A stretch of DNA of 7,443 nucleotides. It comes from an uncultured Slackia sp. (GTDB lineage Bacteria > Actinomycetota > Coriobacteriia > Coriobacteriales > Eggerthellaceae). The DNA is taken from assembly GCA_900553775.1 (NCBI GenBank), contig USEZ01000094.1, positions 1 through 7,443 on the forward strand, written 5' to 3'. Each line of letters begins with the position of its first letter. Positions within the stretch are counted from its first letter, which is position 1. The notes under the pieces are model-generated. The model was not told where the DNA came from. It was given only the letters and a program-made list of their open reading frames with translations, and searched no databases. Both the position numbers and the translations under genes were made by a program. Positions 1 through 5,714 of the stretch are shown piece after piece.

Positions 1-24
1 TGCGACCTGTCGAGGGTCGACGCG

Positions 25-213
25 GTGACCGCCGCCGACGCTGCGCGCATGCTCGGCGTCAGCTCGGCGCGGGTGGCGCAGATGTGCGAGTCCGGAAGGC
101 TCGCCTCGTGGAAGGAAGGGAGCCGCCGCATGGTCATGAGGCGGTCGGTGGAGGCCCGCATGGCCGAGAAGCCGGGTCCCGGGCGCCCCAGGCGCGAGGC
201 CCTGGAAGGCTAG
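25..213 (+). CDS. Small helix-turn-helix (MerR/excisionase-like) protein
   Basis: A 62-residue protein. Residues 1-26 (TAADAARMLGVSSARVAQMC, then ESGRL) fit the DNA-binding helix-turn-helix of the HTH_17/excisionase group, and residues 27-45 (SWKEGSRRMVMRRSVEARM) fit the basic wing that follows it. The tail is basic and proline-rich. It lies 124 bases before a tyrosine recombinase on the same strand, the usual place for a recombination directionality factor, so a role in excision or in control of the recombinase is inferred. The start is uncertain. GTG at 25 has a GAGGG sequence 8 bases upstream, but the frame is also open to the left edge (CDLSRVDA), and this family often has a few residues before the first helix, so the true start may lie outside the window. 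It could equally be a plain regulator of the element. Confidence 0.68.
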   Translation: MTAADAARMLGVSSARVAQMCESGRLASWKEGSRRMVMRRSVEARMAEKPGPGRPRREALEG

Positions 214-229
214 GCCGCGATAGTCGAGG

Positions 230-255
230 TCATTTTGTTGAGGTCGACGAAATGA
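230..255 (+). other. Hairpin between the HTH gene and the recombinase gene
   Basis: Bases 230-240 and 245-255 can pair as an 11-bp stem with a 4-base loop (AGGT). Two of the pairs are G-U, so it forms only in + strand RNA. No T-run follows, so it does not look like a simple terminator. It lies in the 124-base gap between the two genes (214-337), which otherwise holds only the recombinase ribosome binding site. The segment also carries GTCGAGGTC (223-231) and GTTGAGGTCGACG (238-249-region), near copies of each other about 15 bases apart and resembling GTCGAGGGTCGACG at 10-23. It may be an RNA control element or a protein-binding repeat; either reading is inference. Confidence 0.3.
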
Positions 256-337
256 TGCAGAAAGCCCCGCGCATAAGGGCTGCCACCCTGCGCGAGGCTC
301 CGATCAAGCCGTCCGTTTCAAGGAAGGCGGTACCATT

Positions 338-1456
338 ATGCCAAAAAAGAAGCGCCGCCGCACGTGGGGCAGCATAACCACCGTCACGCGCGGAAAGCAC
401 GTGCTTCGCTGGGTGGAGAACACGCCCGACGGGCGCAAGCGCAGGTCACGCACGTTCTACGGCACGTACAAGGAGGCCGACGCAGAGCTCGCCCGCATCC
501 GCGTGCGCGTGGGCGACGACGCGCCCGTGCCGACCATAGGCCAGGCTTACGAGATGTGGTGGCTTCCTCGCGCCGAGCGCAGGCTCGCGGAAGGCGACCT
601 GTCCGCGAACTCGTTCAAGCTGTACGGGACGGCCTGGCGAAACATCGCCGCGCCCAGGTGGTCGCGCACGCCCGTCGACAGCATACGCCCCGCCTCCGTG
701 CAGGAGTGGCTGTCCGGCCTGTCGAAAGGCAACGCGGAGAAGGCCCTGACCGTGCTGAAGCAGGTGGTTGACTTCGCCGTGCAGTACGAGGTCGTGCCCG
801 CGAACAAGTTCCGCATCCACTACGACATGCCGACCAAGGCGTCGAGAACGCGCTCCCGCGGCGTGTACGACCTCGCGCGGGCCCGCGCCGTGCTCGAGGC
901 ATTGCGCGGATCGCGCATCGAGCCGGCGTACATCCTCGCCTGCTTCGGCTCGTGCCGCACGGGCGAATCGCTCGGCGCCCGCGTGGACGAGATGCGGTTC
1001 GCCGACGTGCAGGGCGTGCCGATGGCGATGGTCCCCATACGCCGACGCATGGAGCGCCAAGGGTGCGCGCCGATCGAAAGCCTGAAGAACGAGCAGAGCG
1101 TCCGCACGGTCTGCATCCCCGGCGAGTACGCCGAGCGCCTGCGCGCGATCGCCGGCGAACGCGCCGCGTTCGGCACGCCCTGGCTCGCCGACAGGGGCGA
1201 CGGGACGCCCATGAACGTCGCCGTGCTCGACTACGAATGGAAGCGCCTCGCAGGCTCGGACCACATACCGTTCGCGAACCTGCGCAACTCGTGGCGCACC
1301 TTCGCACAGGCGGAATGGGGCGTGGACTACGACGTGCTCGAGACGCTGATGGGACACGCTCTCCAGGGCGTCACCGGCAGGCATTACCTGCGCATGAGCG
1401 ACGAGCAGCTAGCCGAACAGCTCGCACGCGCATACGCCGCTTTTCTCGCGAGATAG
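338..1456 (+). CDS. Tyrosine recombinase / phage-type integrase
   Basis: A 372-residue site-specific recombinase, expected to integrate and excise the element to which it belongs by cutting and rejoining DNA through a tyrosine nucleophile. Residues 1-60 are basic with alternating strands (RRRTWGSITTVTRGK, then RTFYGTYKEADAEL), fitting an arm-site DNA-binding domain. Residues about 65-160 fit the SAM-like core-binding domain, and 175-372 the catalytic domain. Visible catalytic positions are R207 (SCRTGES), K250 (SLKNEQSVRT), R316 (ANLRNSW), H340 (LMGHALQG) and Y350 (GRHYLRM), with normal spacing. The His expected three residues before R316 is A313, and the residue after R316 is Asn, not His. 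The ATG start at 338 has AAGGAAGG about 10 bases upstream. A small HTH gene precedes it, and the SGNH gene downstream is convergent. Phage and conjugative-element origins cannot be told apart here. Confidence 0.93.
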   Translation: MPKKKRRRTWGSITTVTRGKHVLRWVENTPDGRKRRSRTFYGTYKEADAELARIRVRVGDDAPVPTIGQAYEMWWLPRAERRLAEGDLSANSFKLYGTAWRNIAAPRWSRTPVDSIRPASVQEWLSGLSKGNAEKALTVLKQVVDFAVQYEVVPANKFRIHYDMPTKASRTRSRGVYDLARARAVLEALRGSRIEPAYILACFGSCRTGESLGARVDEMRFADVQGVPMAMVPIRRRMERQGCAPIESLKNEQSVRTVCIPGEYAERLRAIAGERAAFGTPWLADRGDGTPMNVAVLDYEWKRLAGSDHIPFANLRNSWRTFAQAEWGVDYDVLETLMGHALQGVTGRHYLRMSDEQLAEQLARAYAAFLAR

Positions 1457-1473
1457 GATATTTTGGGATATTT
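1456..1473. repeat. Direct repeat GGATATTT with 10-bp period
   Basis: GGATATTT occurs at 1456-1463 and again at 1466-1473, exactly ten bases apart, so both copies face the same side of the helix. The first base is the last base of the recombinase stop codon. Tandem sites of this kind next to an integrase gene are often binding sites for the integrase arm domain or for the directionality factor. That role is inferred from position and spacing only. Confidence 0.45.
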
Positions 1474-1746
1474 GAAACTATAACCCCAGGTCAAAAGCAT
1501 ATTTTTTAGACTGTCTTAACGAATTAACGCAAAGTTCAAAAAAACGTTGAAAAGCATGCATGCCTGCGGGCGCGAAATCAGGGCGTGCCGCCCTGGAATT
1601 CCGCTGCACGCCGGCGCGAACCCGCTTGCGCCGACGCATCGCCTTGGCCGAACGGGCGCATGTCTCCTTTATATGCGGGCGTCCCGATAAACGCTGCACG
1701 CAAAGGCGAAGATCGACGAAGCGAAGCCTCGGGGATGAGGCGTGCG
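1457..1746. other. AT-rich intergenic region between convergent genes; possible element edge
   Basis: This 290-base gap separates the recombinase from the convergent SGNH gene. Its first ~100 bases are clearly richer in A+T than anything around them. They hold short repeats: AAAAGCAT at 1493-1500 and 1550-1557, TTAACG at 1516-1521 and 1524-1529, and the 10-base palindrome GCATGCATGC at 1554-1563. The rest is GC-rich, with only weak hairpins (7 bp at 1579-1595; 5 bp at 1726-1741) and no T-run, so I see no convincing terminator for either gene. No tRNA 3' end or other classic attachment target is recognisable. The attachment site of the element may lie in the AT-rich part, but its core cannot be defined without the other end. 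Confidence 0.35.
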
Positions 1747-2664
1747 CTACCTGTTTTTCTCGCACACAAGCGACCATGCGTTGCCCGTCGAACGAGCATG
1801 GGCGCACCCGAGGCAGTCGGACCGATCGCAGAAATCCTGCGCACGCAAGCCGTCGTCTGCGAATACCGCCTCGAGCGACAAGGCTCCCTTGTCGGAATCG
1901 ATCGCTTTATCGAGCCCCTGCCGACGCATGGATTCGAGAACCATGGCCGCAATCTGGCGCATGCCGAGCGCGGTGGGATGCGTGCCGTCGAACGCCTCGT
2001 AATCGCGCCCGAACGCCGCAAGGTCGATCGCCTTGCAGCCATGGGCCGCCGCCTGGATGCGGACGGCTTCATCGTATCGCGCGACATCGATGCCGCGCAG
2101 ACGGCGGATGAACGTGGGGGCCGCCGAACCCGCCAAGCGGCCGGGGCACAGCGTGCAGCACCACGCCTGCGCATCGGGATACGACGCACGCAGCCGCGAA
2201 AGCATCGTTGCGTAAGCGCTCGAGAACGACTCCGCGGCATCGGGGCACGCAGCGGCGACGACGCGCGATTCGCACGCCGGCGCTGCCGGCGGCAGCGCAC
2301 GTCCGCGGCCGGCGGCCTGATTGGCCGCCCCTCCCCATCCGTAGTCGTTGATTCCCAAAAACACGATGACGATATCGGGCGCAAGGCCGTCGCGCGAAAG
2401 CGCCTCGATGCGCTCGGCGCTTGAAGCCGCGGGAAAACCCGCGCCTTCTACCATGCTGCCGGAAAAGGAGCCGTTGGACAGCAGCTCTCCGCCCAAGGCG
2501 TCGATCGTCATCTGCCACCAGGTATCCTCGCGCCGGCGCACCCCGGTTGCCGCACAGCGCTCGCCCTCGTAGAACACGTCGAAGCCATCGGGGTTGCATC
2601 CCTGAAACGTCGAGATGGAGTCGCCCAGGATAGAGACCAAGGGGCGACGACATGATGATGCCAT
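1747..2664 (-). CDS. SGNH/GDSL-family hydrolase (esterase-like) with Cys-rich tail
   Basis: A 305-residue protein expected to hydrolyse an ester, such as an acyl or acetyl group on a lipid or carbohydrate; the substrate cannot be read from sequence. Block I is ILGDSIST with the nucleophile S16, the block II region is LSNGSFSGS (63-70), block III is FLGINDYG (G104, N106), and the block V dyad is DGTHP (D226, H229). There is no signal peptide, so it is probably cytoplasmic. Residues 111-146 form an Ala/Pro/Arg-rich insertion. Residues 250-305 extend past the usual core and carry C279, C284, C287 and C301. I chose ATG at 2664 because AAAGGAAGG (2668-2676) lies just upstream; an in-frame ATG at 2679 overlaps that ribosome binding site and has none of its own. 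The gene lies downstream of the solute-binding-protein gene but beyond a strong terminator, so it probably has its own promoter in 2665-2811. Confidence 0.88.
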   Translation of the reverse strand: MASSCRRPLVSILGDSISTFQGCNPDGFDVFYEGERCAATGVRRREDTWWQMTIDALGGELLSNGSFSGSMVEGAGFPAASSAERIEALSRDGLAPDIVIVFLGINDYGWGGAANQAAGRGRALPPAAPACESRVVAAACPDAAESFSSAYATMLSRLRASYPDAQAWCCTLCPGRLAGSAAPTFIRRLRGIDVARYDEAVRIQAAAHGCKAIDLAAFGRDYEAFDGTHPTALGMRQIAAMVLESMRRQGLDKAIDSDKGALSLEAVFADDGLRAQDFCDRSDCLGCAHARSTGNAWSLVCEKNR

Positions 2665-2667
2665 GGA

Positions 2668-2676
2668 CCTTCCTTT
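2668..2676 (-). promoter_or_regulatory. Ribosome binding site fixing the SGNH hydrolase start
   Basis: On the - strand this reads AAAGGAAGG, followed by TCC and the ATG at 2664. It decides in favour of the MASSC start over the upstream ATG at 2679, whose codons 2-4 are this sequence itself. Confidence 0.7.
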
Positions 2677-2784
2677 CATCGGCGCGCCGCGGGCGGGTGC
2701 AGATCCGCCTCTCGAATAAAGCGGAACGGAAAACGACAGGACGTGAAGCGCCCGGACCCGTGCCGCATGGCGTCCCAGCACGGA

Positions 2785-2796
2785 AACGGACGTATG
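2785..2796. promoter_or_regulatory. Possible half-operator similar to the right arm of the 4563-4601 inverted repeat
   Basis: AACGGACGTATG here matches AACGGCACGTATG at 4588-4600 except for one missing C. CGTGCCG, also part of the inverted repeat, occurs nearby at 2759-2765. The two long matches lie at similar distances upstream of their genes: about 121 bases from the SGNH start and about 126 bases from the binding-protein start. This would fit a regulator shared by the two genes. It was noticed by eye and may be chance. Confidence 0.22.
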
Positions 2797-2811
2797 TGCC
2801 GCGAAGCGCAG

Positions 2812-2840
2812 AAAAAGGCCCATCCCGAAGGATGGGCCTT
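2812..2840 (-). terminator. Rho-independent terminator after the solute-binding-protein gene
   Basis: A perfect 11-bp stem (2815-2825 with 2830-2840) closes on a UUCG tetraloop in - strand RNA and runs directly into a T-tract (five T's counting the last two stem bases). It begins 29 bases after the stop codon of the binding-protein gene. On the + strand no T-run follows, so it acts on leftward transcription. It separates the binding-protein transcript from the SGNH gene. Confidence 0.9.
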
Positions 2841-2869
2841 GCAAAAAACGAGCGTGTCGCCCCGATGCC

Positions 2870-4462
2870 TTACGCCTTGGCGCTGGCACCCAGGAAGACA
2901 AGGCCGGTCGTGGCGATCGGCTTGAAGCCCTCGATCTGGGCGGCCTGGTATCCGGTAGCGACCTGGCGATGAAACAGCGGATACAGCGGAACCTGCTCGG
3001 CAAGGATGTCGAAGCACTGGTTCCACAGCTGCTGCTGCTCGTCGCCGGAAGTCTCGCGAGCCTCCTGCATGAACTCCTGCAGCTGGGTCCACTCCTCGGT
3101 GCCCTTCCAGCAAGAACGGCCCTGCGTCCAGATGTTGTCGGCATACCACCAGCTCATGAGCAGGTCGGGGTCGTTGCCGAAGCAGGTCGGGTCGCCCGGG
3201 GTCAGCATGACGTCGTAGGAAAGCGTGGAGCCGTCCTCGGGAGCGGCGAACTCGGACCAGTTGATCTTCTGCTCGGCGTTGGTCATCTTCACGCCGACCG
3301 CCTCGAGGTCGTTTTGAATCTGGGCGGCGAGGCCCTTGACCCAGTTGTTATTGGTCACCATGGTAAACTCGAGGTTTTCCACGCCGGCCTCGGCGAGCAG
3401 GCTCTTGGCCTTCTCGGGGTCGTAAGTGTAGACCGTGGAAGCCTTGTGGAAGTTCTCATGGGTCTTAGGCAGGAAGCCCTCGACCAGATCGGCGTGGCCC
3501 GCCATCTGGTTGCTGATGAGCTTCTCGGTGTCGATGGCGTAGAAGAACGCCTGGCGCACCTTGGGATTGTCGAAGGGAGCCTTCTTGGTGTTGAACATCA
3601 GGAAGGGCTGGTTGAAGCCGGGAACGTACTCGACGGTGGCGCCGGCGGCGGAAAGCTGGTCGGCGTTGGCATCGGGCACATTCTCCATAACCTGGACGGA
3701 AGCCTCCTGCAGCGCCGTGGTACGGGCGGTGTCGTCAAGCAGGATGTTCCAGCTCATGGTGTCGGCGGTAGCCTTCATGGAGCCGTTGTAGTTCTCGTTG
3801 GGGGCGAACTCGATCGTGCCGCCGTCGTCGCCGTTGATGGCGACGTACTTCCAGGGGCCGGAACCGATCGGCATGGTCTTGAGCTCGTCCTCGGTAGCCG
3901 CAGCCGGGAAGATCTTGACAACGCTCAGACGGCCCTTCAGCAGGCTTTCGAAGGGGTACTTCAGCGTGAAGGAGACAGTGGCGTCATCCTTGGCGGAGAC
4001 AGACTCGATGAATTCGAGGAATGCGCCGTAGGTGGCGTCTGCCATGTTCTTCTCGAAGGCGTTGACCACGTCGGCGGACGTGACATCGGTGCCGTCGGAG
4101 AACTTCGCGCCCTCGCGCAGAGTGACCTCGTACTCGACGTCGGAGACCTTCACAGGCTCATCGGCGGCAAGCGCGTTGTAGGTCTTGTAGGTGTGCAGGT
4201 CAAGATCGTAAAGACCTTCGAACACATGCCAGGTGGCGGCAAGCATCAGAGCGGAGCTGTTGCCGATGGGGTTGCAGTTCGTGCTGGTATATGCGCACGC
4301 ACCCGTCAGAGCGCCGCCCTCGACGGCAGCGCCTTCGCCGCCCTCGGTGGTCGTGGCGGTCTCGCCGCCGCCGCAACCGTACAGACCCAGACCGACCGTA
4401 GCAGCGGCGACAGCGCTGCCCGCAACGAACGTGCGGCGGTCAAGAGCGATCTTGTTTTCCAT
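2870..4462 (-). CDS. ABC transporter substrate-binding lipoprotein, family 5 (oligopeptide/nickel type)
   Basis: A 530-residue exported protein that should bind a solute, most likely a peptide, at the outer face of the membrane and deliver it to an ABC importer. The leader has a twin-arginine motif (DRRTFV, residues 8-13), a hydrophobic stretch (14-28) and a lipobox-like LYGC with C30 as the lipidated residue, then a Gly/Thr/Glu-rich linker to about residue 52. SBP_bac_5 landmarks are FSDGTDVTSADVVNAF (121-136), GSGPWKY (200-206), FDNPKVRQAFFYAID (297-311), YDPEKAKSLLAEAG (347-360) and VPLYPLFHRQ (491-500). Length is normal for the family. ATG at 4462 is preferred because AAAGGGAGG lies at 4466-4474; the TTG at 4480 is upstream of that site. 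No permease or ATPase gene is next to it, so it is an orphan or serves a distant transporter. It follows the rplW terminator and must have its own promoter. Confidence 0.92.
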   Translation of the reverse strand: MENKIALDRRTFVAGSAVAAATVGLGLYGCGGGETATTTEGGEGAAVEGGALTGACAYTSTNCNPIGNSSALMLAATWHVFEGLYDLDLHTYKTYNALAADEPVKVSDVEYEVTLREGAKFSDGTDVTSADVVNAFEKNMADATYGAFLEFIESVSAKDDATVSFTLKYPFESLLKGRLSVVKIFPAAATEDELKTMPIGSGPWKYVAINGDDGGTIEFAPNENYNGSMKATADTMSWNILLDDTARTTALQEASVQVMENVPDANADQLSAAGATVEYVPGFNQPFLMFNTKKAPFDNPKVRQAFFYAIDTEKLISNQMAGHADLVEGFLPKTHENFHKASTVYTYDPEKAKSLLAEAGVENLEFTMVTNNNWVKGLAAQIQNDLEAVGVKMTNAEQKINWSEFAAPEDGSTLSYDVMLTPGDPTCFGNDPDLLMSWWYADNIWTQGRSCWKGTEEWTQLQEFMQEARETSGDEQQQLWNQCFDILAEQVPLYPLFHRQVATGYQAAQIEGFKPIATTGLVFLGASAKA

Positions 4463-4465
4463 TGT

Positions 4466-4474
4466 CCTCCCTTT
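4466..4474 (-). promoter_or_regulatory. Ribosome binding site fixing the binding-protein start
   Basis: On the - strand this reads AAAGGGAGG, then ACA and the ATG at 4462. It lies downstream of the alternative TTG at 4480 and so excludes that start. Confidence 0.65.
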
Positions 4475-4535
4475 CGACAATATTCATTTCAGAGCGAAAC
4501 GACGACGTTTCCTCTTCAGCATGCTACAGACGGGC

Positions 4536-4541
4536 ATTCTA
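4536..4541 (-). promoter_or_regulatory. Possible -10 element of the binding-protein gene
   Basis: TAGAAT on the - strand matches the sigma-70 consensus TATAAT at five of six bases and would give a leader of about 65 bases. No good -35 hexamer lies 16-18 bases upstream. That position falls at the left edge of the 17-bp inverted repeat, which would fit a regulator-dependent promoter. The call is weak. Confidence 0.25.
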
Positions 4542-4562
4542 CCGAAAAGACCCCGAACCGTA

Positions 4563-4601
4563 GCATACGTGCCGTTCGTTCACGACGAACGGCACGTATG
4601 C
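4563..4601. repeat. Perfect 17-bp inverted repeat, candidate operator
   Basis: GCATACGTGCCGTTCGT (4563-4579) is followed by five bases and then its exact reverse complement (4585-4601). No T-run flanks it on either strand, so it is not a normal terminator. It lies between the rplW terminator and the binding-protein gene, 101-139 bases upstream of that gene's ATG and just upstream of a possible -10 element. An operator for a dimeric regulator is the simplest reading. A dispersed intergenic repeat or a leader hairpin remains possible. Confidence 0.6.
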
Positions 4602-4734
4602 CAGCCAAAAGACATCGACGGCATATTTTTTAAGGATATCGCGAAACGATGCTTTGTTGCGTCTCGGTTAACTATCCGTAAAACGAATGTCTATTTTTTA
4701 CGGCAAACGGCTGCAAGGCCGCACCGAACGGCAT
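4602..4734. other. Intergenic DNA upstream of the inverted repeat
   Basis: This is the rest of the 318-base gap between rplW and the binding-protein gene. It is AT-richer than the genes and holds two similar T-tracts, GCATATTTTTTA (4621-4632) and CTATTTTTTACGG (from 4691). I found no open reading frame with a ribosome binding site, no tRNA and no convincing promoter. The AT-rich tracts could serve as upstream promoter elements for leftward transcription. Confidence 0.35.
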
Positions 4735-4762
4735 AAAAAAGCCCCCGACGAATCGGGGGCTT
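4735..4762 (-). terminator. Rho-independent terminator after rplW
   Basis: A perfect 10-bp GC-rich stem (4739-4748 with 4753-4762) has a UUCG loop in - strand RNA and runs into a run of T's (six at 4735-4740). It lies 18 bases after the rplW stop. The sequence just before the stem reads TTTGCAAG, as it does at the 2812-2840 terminator. It should end the ribosomal protein transcript here. Confidence 0.92.
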
Positions 4763-4780
4763 GCAAAGACGCGGGACGGC

Positions 4781-5062
4781 TTAGCCGAACAGCTCGATGG
4801 TCTGGCCTTCGGCCAGGGTGACCATGGCCTTTTTCCAGGTGCGGGTATAACCCTGCTGGTAGCGGACACGCTTGGGCTTCGGCTTGACGTTCATGGTGTT
4901 CACGCGAACCACCTTCACGTCGAAGATAGCCTCGATAGCCTGGCGAATCTCGACCTTGTTGGCACCCTTGGCCACCTCGAAGGTGTAGGTGTTCTTGGAC
5001 ATCATGTCGTAGCTGTGCTCGGTGATAACCGGGCGAATGATAACCTCGCGGGGATCCTTCAT
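4781..5062 (-). CDS. rplW: 50S ribosomal protein L23
   Basis: A 93-residue protein of the large subunit that binds 23S rRNA at the exit of the peptide tunnel, where trigger factor and the signal recognition particle dock. Family landmarks are IIRPVITEHSYDMM (8-21; most homologues have Lys where H16 stands), NTYTFEVAKGANKVEIRQAI (24-43), VVRVNTMNVK (51-60) and WKKAMVTLAEG (76-86). The length is normal. The ATG overlaps the rplD stop by one base (TAATG), and AGGAGGTG (5071-5078) stands 8 bases before it inside rplD, so translation is probably coupled to L4. It is the last gene of the ribosomal cluster here: a terminator follows it, not rplB. Confidence 0.97.
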   Translation of the reverse strand: MKDPREVIIRPVITEHSYDMMSKNTYTFEVAKGANKVEIRQAIEAIFDVKVVRVNTMNVKPKPKRVRYQQGYTRTWKKAMVTLAEGQTIELFG

Positions 5063-5685
5063 TATGCGAGCACCTCCTCAAGGCGTTCCAGAGCGGCAGC
5101 GGTCAGAACCAGAACCTTGTTGTCCACGAGCTCCATGGTGTTGGCAGCGGAAACAGGAATGATGTTGACGCGCTCGATGTTGCGGAAAGACAGGTAGGCG
5201 TTGACATCGTCGTCGGCCACCACGATGGTGGTGCGGCGGTCGCAACCCAGGGCCTTCAGCGCAGCGGCAGCCTGCTTGGTGGAGGGCTTCTCGAAGTCGA
5301 AGCCGTCAACCACGATCAGCTGCTCGTCGGCGAGCTTGGCGGACAGGGCGGAACGCATGGCGAGCTTGACTTCCTTGCGGTTCACGCGGAACTCGTAGCT
5401 GCGGGGATGCGGACCGAACACGGTGCCGCCGCCGGCCCATTGGGGAGCACGGATCGTACCCTGACGAGCACGGCCAGTGCCCTTCTGGCGCCACGGCTTC
5501 TTGCCGCCGCCGCGGACCTCGCCGCGGGTCTTGGTGTCGTGGGTGCCCTGACGCATGGCGGCGCGATAAGCACGGACGACCGTGTGCATCACATGCACGT
5601 TCGGCTCGATGCCGAACACAGCGGCGTTCAAGTCGGCCTCTTTGACCTTCTTGCCGCTGGCATCTTTGATTTCAATCTTTGCCAT
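5062..5685 (-). CDS. rplD: 50S ribosomal protein L4
   Basis: A 207-residue large-subunit protein that binds 23S rRNA during early assembly and sends a long loop into the peptide exit tunnel. The loop is seen at about residues 47-98, with GGGKKPWRQKGTGRARQG (59-76) and GGGTVFGP (85-92). In E. coli L4 also represses its own S10 operon; no matching leader structure can be judged here because the operon start is not clearly seen. ATG at 5685 has TAGGAG (5695-5700) nine bases upstream. The gene lies 29 bases after rplC and overlaps rplW by one base. Length and sequence are those of a normal functional L4. Confidence 0.97.
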   Translation of the reverse strand: MAKIEIKDASGKKVKEADLNAAVFGIEPNVHVMHTVVRAYRAAMRQGTHDTKTRGEVRGGGKKPWRQKGTGRARQGTIRAPQWAGGGTVFGPHPRSYEFRVNRKEVKLAMRSALSAKLADEQLIVVDGFDFEKPSTKQAAAALKALGCDRRTTIVVADDDVNAYLSFRNIERVNIIPVSAANTMELVDNKVLVLTAAALERLEEVLA

Positions 5686-5714
5686 TATGGTGATCTCCTA
5701 TTACAAGTAAGGTC

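Noticed and set aside
446..1384. 312-codon open frame on the - strand over the recombinase
   Set aside because: His/Arg/Ala-rich shadow of a GC-rich gene; no family resemblance and no ribosome binding site.
1579..1595. 7-bp hairpin with a 3-base loop as terminator of the recombinase
   Set aside because: No T-run on the + side and a very tight loop; not convincing for either direction.
1556..1690. Possible 44-residue peptide on the + strand after the recombinase
   Set aside because: No Shine-Dalgarno sequence before the ATG, no recognisable motif, and it spans GC-rich intergenic DNA where chance frames are common.
1726..1741. 5-bp hairpin just after the SGNH stop as its terminator
   Set aside because: The stem is short and the following bases (TTCGCTTCG) are not a T-run.
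1457..1746. tRNA gene or tRNA 3' end as integration target
   Set aside because: No T-arm-like GGTTCRAATCC sequence or cloverleaf could be found on either strand.
1585..2424. 279-codon open frame on the + strand over the SGNH gene
   Set aside because: Arg-rich shadow frame; the opposite strand shows clear SGNH blocks and a good ribosome binding site.
4621..4632. GCATATTTTTTA also found at 1498-1509, considered as an attachment-site duplication
   Set aside because: Only 12 bases of low complexity; flanks differ at once and the recombinase would then have to flank the SGNH and binding-protein genes. Kept only as a remote possibility.
2969..4633. 554-codon open frame on the + strand
   Set aside because: It lies antisense to the well-supported binding-protein gene, has a repetitive Val/Gly/Leu-rich composition typical of a mirrored GC-rich gene, and has no ribosome binding site.
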